A stretch of DNA of 64,000 bases from the NCBI GenBank assembly GCA_015680685.1, contig MNCI01033658.1, positions 186,001-250,000 on the forward strand, read 5' to 3'. The stretch's first letter is position 1. Each line of letters begins with the position of its first letter. Both the position numbers and the translations under genes were made by a program. The DNA is from Gnetum montanum. Lineage: Eukaryota; Streptophyta; Gnetopsida; Gnetales; Gnetaceae. Below the pieces are notes generated by a model. The model was not told where the DNA came from, searched no databases, and was given only the letters and a program-made list of their open reading frames with translations. Below, piece after piece: positions 1 to 11,599 of the stretch.

Positions 1-104
1 ATGATTATTTCGTCTAAGGGGTGTGCTTTGAATTCTCACTTCTATTTTATTTTGTGTTTTTGCATGAGAACAACACCATGCAAAGACTTATTATTTTTAT
101 TTGC

Positions 105-317
105 TCAGCTTCCAGATAATGCGGTAACATCAGAATAGTAAGAAAAAATCCAAGCACCCAAGAGAATGGCTAGCAAAAATGCATCAAATCCCCTTGAAGT
201 CACATCCTTTTCAATCCTTGAGTCCTTCCTTAGTTTGAGAAATACCCAGTCACCGATTCGTTGATAGTTCTTATTATTGGGAAAGGGACTGTATAGTTCC
301 AAGCCAAGAGAGACCAT
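105..317 (-). CDS. Small post-integrase ORF with a membrane-like segment (env-like candidate)
   Basis: A 70-codon ORF starting MVSLGLELYSPF. Residues about 45-60 (FDAFLLAILLGAW) are hydrophobic enough for a membrane segment. The sister element has the same start context and peptide at 24354-24570 (MVSFGLELY, then after a frameshift the block DVTSIGFDAFVLAILLG). Similarity is therefore kept at protein level in two copies. Upstream, both copies have a pyrimidine-containing stretch ending in ACAG, a plausible 3' splice site. Athila elements are known to carry an env-like reading frame after integrase that is expressed by splicing. That this short ORF is its remnant is inference. Confidence 0.4.
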   Translation of the reverse strand: MVSLGLELYSPFPNNKNYQRIGDWVFLKLRKDSRIEKDVTSRGFDAFLLAILLGAWIFSYYSDVTALSGS

Positions 318-339
318 AGAAATTTATGGATGCGTGGGT

Positions 340-712
340 GATGTGGACTCATTTCCTGTTATATAAAAAGAACCATACCTTAGTATTAACATCATAACTT
401 AAAGGTAAAAACCAAACATTAGCAATCAATGGAATATAGTTCATACCATCTTCGGAGCACTTATTAAGTGACGAATCAAACAAAGTAATCAAACACACAA
501 AGAAATGAAAAAGTATAAATGATGTTTTAAAAAAATAACAAGAAAAGTTAAAGAAATTTGTAAAAAAAAAAATTTAAAAAGAACTTAGGGCCTCAAATGG
601 TTAGCATAGGTGGACATCTCCCCCATGAATAAGTTGGAAGGGAGAGATTCGAAATAATGAGTGAGGTCAACCTCTTTCAAATGTGCTATGTGCATAGACC
701 ATTCTAGGTTCA
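340..712 (-). other. Post-integrase non-coding tract and deletion junction
   Basis: On the minus strand this reads as a T-rich stretch (A-rich on plus, 520-580) matching 24080-24170 of the sister element, preceded by the block GGGGGAGATG found at 24040 there. To its right the sequence changes abruptly to the post-protease region (713-934), which matches 21610-21740 of the sister. The joint at about 650-710 therefore removes the RT and integrase part. No gene is visible inside. Confidence 0.6.
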
Positions 713-1534
713 TCATAAGGGTTGGTTAGTTGCACACAGACTAGTACTCCTATTGGAGTACTCATTTGGATTTTCTAAGAGTTTCCAACATCCCTCTATT
801 GGTGGTTTCAAATCAAGGGTTGGAAGTTGACGACACTCTTGCTCCAGTGCATCTATGCTTTCTTTGTGGGTGTAAGTTGGTCCCCTAGTTAGTTCCATGC
901 ATATCAGTGGGTTACTCTCTTGATTAACCATCAACCACTGGGTGTTCTCTTGTTGTGTGGTTACTACATATCGTCACTTTTGTATGTTAACTTCTTGGGC
1001 ACATCGGTTGCATGCAAGAGATGTTGAATTCTCCTGTACATCATCACACTCTGTATCATTGTATGTGATGCACAGAACTTTCTTCTTCTCAATCTTCCCA
1101 TAAGTGTTTTCCTTAGATATTTCTAGGGAAATATCATGGATTCCTAGGCATGCGTTGACTATATTTAGCCATGCTCTTCCCATTATCATTGGGAAGTCCC
1201 CTTTATCATTGTTGACCTTTATCACTAGGAAATTAGTTGGGTAGAACCAACCATACACACTGGTAATGATGTCCTCCACCAGTCCCAAAGGAATAGTGAT
1301 GGATTGGTCTATCAAATATAAGTGAATATTTCTCTTCTTTAGTGGAGAAAGGTTCCAGGATTTATACATTTCTTGCGATATCAAGTTGACTTTGGAACTT
1401 GAGTCTAGAGGAGCTGTAGAAGGTTCATTCCTAGTGACCTGGAGATAGATTAAGGAACTTCTAGTGTCAGAGAGTTTCCTGGGAAGGTGGCCCACATTTA
1501 TCCAGTTAGTCATGATATGTGTTAACATAACCAT
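713..1534 (-). pseudogene. pol: Retropepsin (protease) region of the Athila-like element
   Basis: An open stretch of 186 codons (1534-974) followed by a further 73-codon piece (934-713). It aligns with 20960-21740 of the sister element. The active-site triplet should be D-S/T-G. Here it reads PLDSSSKVNLIS, so the Gly is changed and the enzyme is probably inactive. The second hallmark, a hydrophobic pair followed by G, is seen as PMIMGRAWL. In intact elements this domain processes the Gag-Pol polyprotein. The reading continues upstream into gag. Loss of RT, RNase H and INT behind it makes this a stranded gag-protease unit. Confidence 0.7.
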
Positions 1535-1749
1535 ATGTTTTGAGCTCTATTGTTGGTTTGAAGGGAGCTTCGAAGCCTTATTTGATGGAGAGGCATTTAG
1601 AGACTCAACCGCTTGTGGTCATGAGAGCTTGTTTGCACTGTTGATTTTGAAGAAGGGTCTTCTCCTTGTGTAGTTGCTAGAACCAATAGTGGGTTGAAGG
1701 TTTATAGCTCTCATAGTATTACGTTGCTGCGATTGAGTGGGGAGTTCCC

Positions 1750-4026
1750 CTTGCATTGTTGGAGCAGGTGGTAGTGGAGTTATCAATGTGAGAGTGGTAG
1801 ACAGATTTAGAGGATGGTATGCATGTGTTGTGTCTCTCCTAGGAGAATGATTCTTATAGTACTACTAAGCCTGGTAGTGATGTTGTGGGGTCATGTGATT
1901 AATAGAGTCACTTGGAGAGATTAGCTCCTATATGTAATAGCCATATGGATCTAGTTGCTAGTAAGGGTATTGTTTCCTAGGTTGTGGCATCCCCCATGAC
2001 TGTGGGTATTGCCACTACTGTTGTTTCTTGATAGGTTGTGGAAAAGTTCCACTTGGATAATACATTAAGGGTTGGTGGAACTACCTTGGGTTACCTTGGG
2101 GATAAGGTAACCTTTGGGGTGCTTGCCATTTGTTAAGTCTTGGGTTGAGTGCATACACCCCAAACTCATGTAGATGTGAGATTATTGGGCAACATCCCTT
2201 AGGATGGTCATATTGATAGATCTCACATCCACTATTATTTTCTATATCTAGATTCAGAACCTCTATTTTACCCTTACCTTTGTTACGTGCATGGTCCAAA
2301 TCCCTCTTCTTTTTATTATCATGATTACTACTTCACTCCTTATACTCCTCTACGATTTTTAAAATAGTTTCAAATCTACTATCTAAGGAGTCCCACATTT
2401 GATCTACCTTAGCTGACACTTCTGTTGTTAGTTTTTGAAGTAGCAAGGTTTTTCTACTCACCAACTTTTCGAGTGGTGACTCATCCTCCTCCTCACAGAA
2501 TCATACTCCTCTTTTTTGTAGGGAAGGATCGCAGTTGTATTCTTATGTGCTTTCTCTCTTACGTAGCTCTCCTTCTTCCTTAGCTACTTACTCCAACAAT
2601 CTATGAACCTCATGGAACCTAAGTTCTAATAATCTCCCTTGGGCATATGTCCCAAGGATTCTCCTAGCTTCATGTATTAGCCCATCTACGAGATGGTAGA
2701 GTTGATCCCATTGTGTGTAATCATGGCCTGAGAAATGATGTAGAAATGCATAATATCGGCCCATGGTAGCATCCAAGGGTTCGTGATTACCCTACTTCCA
2801 TCCTTGGATCTGCTTACACAAGTTGGACACTCGGGAGTATGTTTGATATTTATCATTAAAGAATTCTGCTTCTAAGGACCAGTACCAGCTTTCGATTTCT
2901 TTTATGAGTGTTCTTGGGAACAAATTTAATTTTTTCCACTCATTTTCAATTTTCTGCAAGGTGTAGGCATCATGAAATGCCTATAATTGATTCTGCGGAT
3001 CAGCGTTGTATCCCCCCTCAAATTGTTAGATATTATTCATGTCTAGTCTCTTATTCTGACTATTGTTTTGGTGCCTTGTAGGTACTCTAATGGCCTCCAT
3101 AATGTCTAACATGCTTTGGGTTGGAAGTAGGGGTTCATCATGGTCGTCTCTCTCATGGCATCTGTGATGTCTATGCAGTTCCCTACTTTTTCTTCTTCCA
3201 TGTCGTGATTCCCTAGAATTCCCTCATCCTTGCTCTCAACTCTCTCATCGAGGTCTTTCATTTTACTTATCCTTTTCCTCATGGTTAGGTTCTTTATGAC
3301 TACATCTTGATGTTGAAGAAGAGGGCGAATGGTGCAATGAAGGTGAAGAGGAAGGAGAACCATTGCCATGATGATGTTTTCTACCTTCCCTTTGGTGATC
3401 TTGACCCCGATCGTGATGATGATCAGAGTGCTTGCCCTTATCTTGTGTTTGTGTTCCCTAATTGAACACTTGGTTTTCGTGGGAATTAGAACTAGGGTTT
3501 TGAATCGTGGAGCAAAGGTTATGATACCCTACCTCATCACTATCGTTAGGAGGGGGAACATCATTTTGTGGAGAACCTATTGAAATAGGTTCACCAACCT
3601 TAATTTCTCTTATGAAAGGCGAAGAATTGTGGGGTCCTTTGCCCTTCAATGATGTGTGGTAACTCTCCTGCCACGAGTTCCATTAATGTTGTGCTTCTAT
3701 GGGATGGTAGTCCCTTACATTGTAATTGAGTGCAACATACTTAGTGTATAATTTCCACATGCCAATTCGTGTAAGGGCACGAAGGAGCATGTTGGGGGCT
3801 GATTTCTCTGGAGGCAACACTATGTTACCCTCTAAGTCTCTCCAACACAATTGTTTGTCTTAATGAAATACAAAGGTAAAGTTGGGTATATATTCATCAT
3901 GATGAATATATATACCAGACTGAATTGTTGAGGAACTAGCGGGTCTTGGTTATATATGTTGTCCTGCCGATTGTCTCTAGTGTTGGTCCTAGGCAATGAA
4001 GTGCTTTTGTGTGGAGAAGAAGACAT
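1750..4026 (-). pseudogene. gag: gag of the Athila-like element, broken
   Basis: Start chosen at the ATG at 4026 (MSSSPHKSTSLP). The sister copy at 18428 has the same peptide (SPSSYEITSLPR) but its start codon has become ATA. The core is recognisable around 2588-2990, matching the gag core of the sister at 19440-19920. The C-terminal part at 2081-2299 carries CEIYQYDHPKGCCP, a zinc-knuckle-like motif with one Cys replaced by Tyr. A basic, Ser/Arg/His-rich stretch covers roughly 3100-3400. Several stops and frameshifts break the frame, so no full Gag can be made. Gag would form the particle and bind the RNA. Confidence 0.65.
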
Positions 4027-4152
4027 CTTAGTTTTGTTGGTGTGCTATTTACTGTTATGTTTTTTTTCGTATGATTAACCCTAAGGGTTCATTTAAGCTT
4101 CCCAACGATGTGGATGATTTCCTATGTTCTACTTCGTGCATAAACAACTAAG

Positions 4153-4170
4153 TCCCTGGCAATGGTGCCA
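4153..4170 (-). promoter_or_regulatory. Primer binding site, tRNA-Asp type
   Basis: Minus-strand sequence TGGCACCATTGCCAGGGA lies one base inside the LTR. It matches the complement of the 3' end of plant tRNA-Asp (TGGCGCCGTTGCCGGGGA) except for three transitions. This fixes the element orientation and the LTR border. Confidence 0.8.
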
Positions 4171-4171
4171 A

Positions 4172-4996
4172 TGATGAGTGGGGAGGTACCCCTACACTCA
4201 ACCATACGAATACGAGCATTACAAGCATGATCTAGTTGAACTCCAAGGACTAAGTGCTTACATGCCTTATGGAACACTTAAGCTTAATTAATTATTGTCT
4301 TTCCAAACTTACTTGTATTGTCATGGGTGTATGGTTAAGTAAGTCTGAGGTATATGATTTTTATGTCTTTTTTCTTTTTATTGCCTATGCTAAGAGAGGA
4401 AAGGGTGAAGAGACTAAGTAAATAAATTTTACTAACTAAGCTTTAATCATCCTAGCATCAGTATTTTTTCCCACTTTCCATACACACCCTGAACCAGTGC
4501 AACGCTATTGGGATTAACAAACGCTATTCGTTACTAGGTTACCATGCGTAGCACACATGCTCGAAGCGATGGTATTGAATGCACTTAACTAGGAGTTGAG
4601 GGTTGCGAGAGATTAATTATCTAAGAAATAATTTTAGCATTTAAAATTAATTAAATCCTAATTGGCCTATTCCATGCACTGCAAGGTTTATTAAAAAGTT
4701 CATCTTTATTTCTGTACACAAATGTGTGCTCAGGTACAATTTTCTCGAATAAAGATCCATTCACTTTGAGACTCCTACTGTAGGAACATGGAAATTATTC
4801 TATCTATGTAATGGTAAAATTGCTAGAGTTTCACTAAGGGTCTAGATCTAGATGGAGAAACAAGGGGAAGCTGCCTCTTATTTATAGAACTAGCACCAAG
4901 CTGTGATATTGTGTACATGATATCGCAGCTACCGACCCAATATCGTGGCCTATGCGATATTGCAACCCATCAGTTAAGTAATAAATTGTCTCATGA
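4172..4996 (-). repeat. 5' LTR of the Athila-like element
   Basis: The LTR starts at the primer-site side with TGATGAG on plus and ends near 4996 with CTCATGA. The sister LTRs begin TGATGAG and end CTCATCA, so the short terminal inverted repeat is preserved with decay. The interior matches the sister LTR 17448-18293 in reverse complement (for example the ACGCTATTCGTTACTAGGTTACC block near 4520). The right border is uncertain by a few bases because the other LTR is outside the window. Confidence 0.75.
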
Positions 4997-5029
4997 ATGG
5001 AATAGGATATATTCCAAGTAATTCATTTA

Positions 5030-6662
5030 CCAACATTCTAAAAAAGAACAAGTTCTACTTTGGCAACCACTACCATCTATCCTAGAAAGAAGGAAGATCC
5101 CATGATCGTGACTAAAGGAGTTACTAGAATGGACCTAGGAATTGATGTCAACACTATTTGTGGTAAGGAACTCCTTACCGAAGTTACATAAGTAGGTGCT
5201 ATAGGTGGTAACACTAGCGGAGGAGAGAGGATTCATTTGGAAGCTACCTCTATGATGCTATCTCTTTGCATCTCCTAGATGAAGTACATCTGACCTAGCG
5301 AGATCTACAATGAAGCCAACACCATACAAGAAGAATAAGTAAAAAGAGGAAGTATTCAAACCTTTGATATAATTAAAAATTTCCTTTGGTTCCTTTCCTT
5401 TATCCTTTCTCATATCCTTTTGTAGTTGGACATTTGAACTTAAAACTACTAGGATACTAAAACCTTGCCCAATACATTATCTTTGTAAAAAGAAAATTTT
5501 TCATTAGAAAAATAAATATACAAAGTAAAAATAATAAAATAGGCTAATATATATATACCTTAGAGCTAGTAATATTAATTTTTTCCCTTGACTGAATTCT
5601 CCCAAAGGTTAAAGCATCTTGAGCACCTACGCACCTTCTCATGGATCAATTTGTGCACCTTCTCGTGGATCAGTCTACAGTTGAGATTGCACTATGAATA
5701 AATATAAAAAAACATAAGTAAAAACAAGAATATAATATATATCAAAATATAAAAATAACTCACCAGTTCCCTCTTGATTTTGGGTCTACTACAAAGCCAT
5801 TTAACCTTTCTTAGCACCCTTGATCTTACTCTTTATAGCTCTATCCTCTTCAAGAAATTTGGGATGTAACCCAATATTGAAATGACTAAAAAATTTAGTT
5901 GAAGGATCATAAATTAAAATTAGGGGCATGATCAAGGGTACAAAATTTATGGTATAATATTTTTATGAAATATTTTTGGGTTGCAAAAACTTCATTCATG
6001 GCATGGTACAAGGTAGAAAAACAAGATAACAACCAATCATAAACTCTACCACTTTTTAGCACCATAGAGTATATATATGAAATAGGCACTAACATAAGTT
6101 TGGTGTTGATGCCATAAGACCTTACTATTAATGAACTGACACAATTCAAAGTGAATTTCATTAATAAAATCACCATAAAGAAATTTACTTTTGTCGATAG
6201 CAAAATCATGAACATAATTAGATAATTCTTCTTAACAAAATAATTGAAAATTAGGAGAGAAAACCAATGGAATTAGAGGATCCTCCCTAAGTGAAAGCCT
6301 AAAACTATTCGAATATCATATGGAATAACCATTATTGGTCTAAAAAATAATCATGAAGTAGAACTTTGACTTTTACTATACAAATTACACCATTGAATTA
6401 TTAAGTTTTTGCAATACACTACCTTCAAAATAGGGAAGACAAGTAATTCAAATAATTGTGAAGTTATTAGACATTGAAACTCCTCCTTTCCAAGTAAATT
6501 ATGCACACAATTGGAAGAAATAACCACATTATTTTTGTGCAAAAAAATGGACATTGATTTAGAGCTACCTAAAGAAGCTTGAGCTTGAGAAGGAGCTTGA
6601 GAAGAAGCTTGAACAAGACACTCTTGGATTATGATGTTAATGGTTAAAATCTTTAATGTCAT
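5030..6662 (-). pseudogene. Antisense reading region in the leader of copy A, unknown protein
   Basis: Two minus-strand open pieces (6662-6351, 104 codons; 6215-5907, 103 codons) align with the minus-strand ORF 17343-16843 of copy B. Shared peptides include HNLLGKEEFQ / SLLGREKFQ, and in an adjacent frame DFINEIHFELCQFI / DFINGIHFELC with FI and SKVLW downstream. Resemblance is at protein level in a frame opposite to gag-pol. A region between primer site and gag would normally be non-coding. Further weak similarity between the copies runs down to about 5030. I do not recognise the family. Frameshifts relative to copy B show it is not intact. It could be a captured host gene or an additional element gene. 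Confidence 0.5.
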
Positions 6663-7295
6663 TGGTAGAAATTTTTCAATCTGTAATAGAAATCCTTTAA
6701 TCTTCTATTGATGCTATGCTACAATGGGAAAAGACTTATAAAATAAAAGAAAGAACCTTATTTATAAAAAATGGCATTATCTTCAACTAAACATGTAGTA
6801 CTCTTTAAGATGATTTCAATGGTACCAATTTCATCTAAATCTGACCTATGGTTTGAAAGATGCAACATTTCTCAGGTTGTGTGTAATTTAATATTTAAAA
6901 CATGTTTTTTTTAATTTTAATTTTAATTTTTATTTATTTAAAAAAAATAACGAGAGGTCACAAGTTTGACCCCAATCCCCAGCTTTAGATATATATATAT
7001 ATAAGCCCTTTGGGTGGACTGTGACTGGCCCTTGCTGTTGGCTATGGTAGGACCTATCTCACTATTCCATGGTAATACCTATAGGCTTGGAAACATAGCA
7101 TTGTGGGCAACCATCATCTAATGGTAGCAGCAGTAGGGCTCCAAGGCCCATCCATGCAGCATCGTGGTCAACCCCAGTGGTTGATGGAAATGGGCCAGCA
7201 CACATGCCATCCTCTTACCATGACATACCACCATCCACTACTACCACCTTTGAATGCATTGTTATGTACGCATGAGCCATCTACTAGCACCACTA
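6663..7295. other. Leader of copy A, non-coding part with AT-rich and TA microsatellite tracts
   Basis: Matches 26850-27560 of copy B (shared ATGGCATTATCTT block). It contains a long A/T-rich stretch at 6900-6955 and a short (TA)n run near 6985-7003. No coding sequence is supported here. The small plus-strand ORF at 7103-7306 has no counterpart in copy B. Confidence 0.5.
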
Positions 7296-7620
7296 CTATT
7301 TTTTGATGGTGCCATCCATAAAGGTCGCCTCTAGTGCTTCACAAGCACTGGCAGTGCTACTAATAAAGGCCACCTTTGATGCTCCATGGGTACCAATGGT
7401 GCCATCCATAAAGGCCACCTCTAGTGCTCTACAAGCACTAATGGTGCTGTCTATAAAGACCACCTTCAATCCTCTATGAGCATTGATGATGCCATCCATA
7501 AAGGCCACCTTCAACACTTTGTGGGCATCAATGACACAACCCATAAAGGCCTCCTTCGATGCTCAAAACACACTGATGATGCTACCCATAACGACCACTT
7601 CTGATGCCCTCCAACACTAA
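7296..7620. repeat. 45-bp tandem repeat in the leader of copy A
   Basis: About six to seven degenerate units of 45 bp built on the plus-strand core GCCATCCATAAAGGCCACCT. Because 45 is a multiple of three, the minus strand stays open at 7544-7296 and reads a 15-residue repeat (KVAFMDGTI-like). The array is absent from copy B, where the flanks (27370-27600) are joined more directly, so it expanded after the two copies separated. The open frame is best explained by the period, not by coding. Confidence 0.75.
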
Positions 7621-7629
7621 AAATCCTCA

Positions 7630-7900
7630 CCACTAATGCATGTGATATTTCTACTAAGGTCATGAGCCATGCAAGCCTTGGTTAGACCATGTCAATCCTT
7701 TATGTAGGCCATGTAGGCCCCACTTGGGGTTGTGTAGGCACTAGCATGGGCTATGTAGACCCCTACATGGGATGCACAGGCCTCACTTAGAGTTATACAA
7801 GCCCTTGTGTGGGTTGCATTAGCCCTACACAAGCCACATTGGCTACTATGCAAGCTGTACAAGCCACACATTCGCCATTTCAACCTTCACACAGGCCAAA
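7630..7900. repeat. Degenerate GCAAGCC/GTAGGCC tandem repeat in the leader of copy A
   Basis: A second degenerate array right after the 45-bp array. Variants of CATGTAGGCC, TACAAGCCC and CACAAGCCAC recur every 20-45 bases. No match in copy B. It keeps a minus-strand frame open at 7883-7692 that has no other support. Confidence 0.5.
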
Positions 7901-8505
7901 AATGACACTAATCTACTCTAATCGAGGCCACCATTCAAACATCAATCCACACAAACCAATGAAAATCTTCATCTAACACCAACAATCTACTCCCAACACG
8001 ATGTCCTTGGCCTACCACACAATAAGAAAAGTTCTTTGTCAACTAATGAGAAATTCAAAATTTCCATCTTCAAACCATTGGTTTAAATTAAGAACACACA
8101 AAAATAATTTTTTAAAAAGGAATTTGGTCCATTGACAACATATAAAATAAGAATTCCATAATTAAGCATACTTGTCTTGGAGTAGTACTAGGATAGGTGA
8201 TCTCTTAGGAAGTCTCAAAAATAGTGTAGTTTTACAAACTTAAAATGACCATAAATTCTAATTTTGGAGTTTTTTTCAATAAAAAAAATAAATTCCAATA
8301 TATTTGGACCTTCTGAACACAATGGAATGATCAGATTTAGCTTTTGGATGATAGAAAATTAGCTTTTATTCCATTATTTAGGGTCCCAAAACAAATTAGA
8401 ATTCTATTATCAAATAGAAGTTCATGATAGTTCTAACCTCTCATGGAACCAATTAACTATCTCAAGACCCATAAAGAGAGCTAATGAGACCAAGGATTTC
8501 TAAAT
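7901..8505. other. Leader of copy A upstream of gag
   Basis: Non-coding stretch colinear with 27600-28090 of copy B (shared block GGAGTAG..GAT.AGTGA.CTCT near 8175 and 27770). I see no ORF conserved between the copies here. Confidence 0.5.
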
Positions 8506-9775
8506 ATGTCTAATTTCCTTAACTTATCAATGTTTAGATACTAAAGAATACATTGGAGAGTGATGGAGACTTGAGTCATTGACTTGATAAATACCCTTGA
8601 GGAGAAAATTAATGATATCAACAGTATTCAAAAGGAAATTCATCAATAAAATCAAGGGTACAAGAGAGAGATGTAGGATATGTTCAAGGAAATGGGAAAA
8701 TTATCCCAAAGTTTAGAAGATAAATGGTTGGATGTGCAAGAAAAGATGGATTCCTTTGCAGGCTCCATCAAGCAATCAACTAATAATCTTACCTAGCCTT
8801 CAAATCCCAACCACATTCCACCTAAGGACCAATGGCAGGATTAGTCCCTACATTATAGAGATCAAAATCAAGATCAATTTTCCCTTAGGGATCTACATAG
8901 AAACCAACCCCTAATTGCTAGACACCACAAATATGATATTCCATCATTAGGTCAAAGAATAGAAACCAAAGGTGAGGGATACTGGAATTTCCATAATGCA
9001 CCAAGAGAAACACTAACATAAGTTCATGCTAAGAAGGCAAAATTAGATCATTACAATGGAGCCTTGGGATCTAGTGCCAAGGAAAAATATTAGCTTGATA
9101 TAATAAAAACTTATTTCAATATGTTGAATTTGTCAAGCTAAGAACATTTAGAAGTTATCTCCCTATAATTAAGAGAACTTGCAACAACATGGTGGAATGG
9201 ACTAAGATCTCAAGGTTTGATTACAAATTGGCTCAACTTTTGTCAATATTTTGAAAAAACAAATTATACTAGATTCTTTTATTAAAGAGCATGAGATGAG
9301 ATTTGATTTTTCTAAGATTGTGAAGGCAATATGTAGAAGATTACTATAAAGAATTTTGTGATCTCTCTTGATATGTAAATTACCAAGATGAGGGAGAATT
9401 AGCTTCAAAGTTTATTAATGAACTACATGCACAATTACATCCTTAAACATGAGCATATAATCCTAAAAATGTTTATGAAGCCTATAGAATTATTAAGGAC
9501 TATGAGGAAGAAAATCAAGTATGAACTACCCTTCAACAAGAAACGATAGAAGAAATGCCAATAAAGAGAGCTCAATTAGGATGTTTTTCATGTGGGGAAG
9601 ATCATCTCAAAAGAGACTATCCAAAATTACAAGCAAAATTACAAAGAACCAATCAAAAAAGAAATAAAAAACCCAACACATATATGACCAAAGAAAAAGC
9701 CCAAACCACCACCATAGCCATGAAGAAGATTTCGACATCAACTAAGTTAAGTTTGAGAAAATTTTAATTGGCTTT
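8506..9775 (+). pseudogene. gag: gag of copy A, broken
   Basis: The start is placed at ATG 8506 (MSNFLNLSMF), which is preserved in position, though as ATA, in copy B. A basic, Gln/Asp-rich N-terminal part is followed by the core (AKKAKLDHYNGALG; TWWNGLRSQGLI) at about 9030-9420. A zinc knuckle follows at 9585-9630, CFSCGEDHLKRDYP: CX2CX4HX4 with the last Cys changed to Tyr. More than ten stops and at least one frameshift interrupt the frame. The order core-knuckle-protease is that of a normal Ty3/gypsy gag-pol. Confidence 0.75.
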
Positions 9776-10425
9776 ATTGATTTGGTAAAAATATTAAATT
9801 TTTGATTGATAGTGGTGCCAGTAATAACTTTATTTTCTGAAATTTAGTTAAGTTATTGAAATTAATTTTACCTTCCAAGAAAGTTATTAAGATAGAACTT
9901 GCAAATGGAACAACTATGAGCAATCATATCAGGTACAAAGAAATTACCTCTACTTTGCAAGACATGTCCTTCATTGATGAATTCTTTGAATTTGACTCAA
10001 GTGATGTTGATGCAATCTTAGAAATGTCTTTTGTGCAAAAATTTGATATTACTACCCACTTTGAAACTCATATTTTAAAGGTACCAACAACTAACAAAGT
10101 CAAGGTTCTAAAGGGGGTAAGAGCTACAAAGAAAATTCACATGATAACCATTAAGCAAGCTAAGAGATTAGTCAAGAATGGTGGTACCATGTTGATTGTT
10201 AAAGTAACTCAACCCCAGAAATCTTTAGGTATTGAAATTCCAAAAGAACTTAAGAAATATAAAGACTTAGTATTTGGTGAAACTAGAGAATTACCTCCTA
10301 AAAGAACAATTGAACATGCTATTAATATTTTTCTTGGTACTCAACCAATTCCAAGAGCCTCATATAGGTTTTTCACTTCTAAATTAAGGAATTTTAAGTA
10401 TAATTGCATCAATTATATTTATTAA
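9776..10425 (+). pseudogene. pol: Protease and pre-RT linker of copy A
   Basis: FLIDSGASNNFI at about 9800-9835 contains the aspartic protease motif D-S-G-A intact. After a stop, the frame is open from 9856 to 10425 (189 codons), covering the rest of the retropepsin fold (SSDVDAILEMSF in place of the usual ILGM) and the linker ending ELPPKRTIEHAI, the usual lead into RT in this group. The equivalent of copy B (29380-29700) is open over the same region. Confidence 0.75.
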
Positions 10426-10970
10426 AAAGAAAGATGATACATTGAGATTATGCATCCATTATAGCGCATTGAATAAAGTGATGATTAAAAATACTTATTC
10501 ATTTCCTAGAATTGATGACCTTTTTGATCAACTTACAGGTGCATGTTATTTCTCAAAATATTTTTTTAAAATCAAGTTATCACCAAATAAGGATTAAAGA
10601 AAAATATATTGATAAAACTGCATTCATAACTAGGTATGGGTTATATGAATTTGTAGCGGTGTCATTTAGATTAACTAATGCACCTAGAAAATTCATGGCA
10701 TTAATGAATAATATTTTTCATGAATATCTTAATCAATTTTTTATAGTATTTATGGATGATGTACTTGTTTACTCTAAGTCAAGAGAATAACATGTCATAA
10801 ATCAAAAATTACAATGGAATTCCTTAAAGAACTTCAATTGAAAGAAAAATTAAGTAAATATGAACTCTTCAAAGAAGAAGTTTTCTATTTGAATCATATA
10901 GTTTCTAAGAAAATATTACAAGTAGATCAAAAAAAATTTAGTGTAATTTAGGATTAGCTTGAACTAAAAG
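10405..10970 (+). pseudogene. pol: Reverse transcriptase of copy A, frameshifted
   Basis: RT blocks are visible in two frames: [19 protein letters not shown], then [20 protein letters not shown], the YGLYEF block, and the catalytic box FMDDVLVYS at about 10750-10775, both Asp intact. A frameshift lies around 10560 in an A/T run. Downstream, QVDQKKF and the SFLGLTSFY motif (10930-11020) show the thumb and connection region. Synthesis of cDNA from element RNA would be its role, but this copy cannot encode it. Confidence 0.8.
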
Positions 10971-11089
10971 ATGCTTTAGTAGTTCACAGTTTCTTGGGCT
11001 TAACAAGTTTTTACTAATGTTTCATTAAATATTATTCTACTTTGGTAGCCTCCTTAATTGACCTTTTTTAGGAAAAATGTGTGTTTAAG

Positions 11090-11540
11090 TTTGATGAAAA
11101 TTCATGGAAGCTTTCCTTATATTAAACATGCTACTCAAAATAGCACCTATTCTAAGAATTTTGGATGAAGAATTATCATTTGAAGTATCTACAGATTCCT
11201 ATGGAATAGAAATCTATGCAATTCTTTCACATGAAGATAAAGTGGTATGTTATGAATCTCATAAATTGCAAGGAGCTAAGGTAAATTACTCAACCCATGA
11301 TTTAGAATTATTGGAAATTGTTCATGCTTTGAACATTTGGAAATATTATCTTTGTGGAAAAAGGTTTGTACTTAAAATAGAACATAAACGTTTATAATAC
11401 TTGCATATACAACCTATTTTGAACACTTAACAACGATGATGGGTAGAATTATTGGCTAAATTAAATATATTTCTATAAAAAAATATATAGTAGCCAATGC
11501 CCTTAGTTGGATTTGGAACTTGATGGTCAATGTGGTGACA
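11090..11540 (+). pseudogene. pol: RNase H of copy A
   Basis: Open at 11104-11397. The first catalytic Asp is in VSTDSYGIEIYAILS and the Glu in YSTHDLELLEIV. The third position, usually TDHKSL, reads IEHKRL, so an Asp has become Glu. It directly follows RT, as in all Ty3/gypsy elements. Stops at its end separate it from integrase. Confidence 0.75.
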
Positions 11541-11599
11541 ACCCTTATGAAAGAAGAAATTAAGAAATAGATAAAAGAAGATCCTTACTTCAAGAAGAT

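Larger units (their letters stand above)
1..4996 (-). mobile_element. Athila-like Ty3/gypsy element, pol-deleted, 3' end outside window
   Basis: Read on the minus strand the order is LTR (4996-4172), tRNA-Asp-type primer site, gag (4026-1750), protease (1534-974), then directly the post-integrase part (about 640-1). The same family is present nearly complete on the plus strand at 17448-26844, which allows comparison segment by segment. Relative to that copy, everything from just after protease to the end of integrase is missing, with the junction near 650-710. The 3' LTR and target duplication lie left of the window. It appears to have landed in the leader of the chromovirus-like copy A that continues at 4997. 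Group assignment rests on the primer site, on gag and protease similarity to the sister copy, and on the RT and INT of that copy. Athila versus another OTA lineage is not certain. Confidence 0.8.

Noticed and set aside
1464-1673. Plus-strand ORF of 69 codons
   Set aside because: Overlaps protease and gag of the minus-strand element; frame not conserved in the sister copy.
7692-7883. Cys/Ala-rich minus-strand ORF
   Set aside because: By-product of a degenerate tandem repeat in the leader of copy A.
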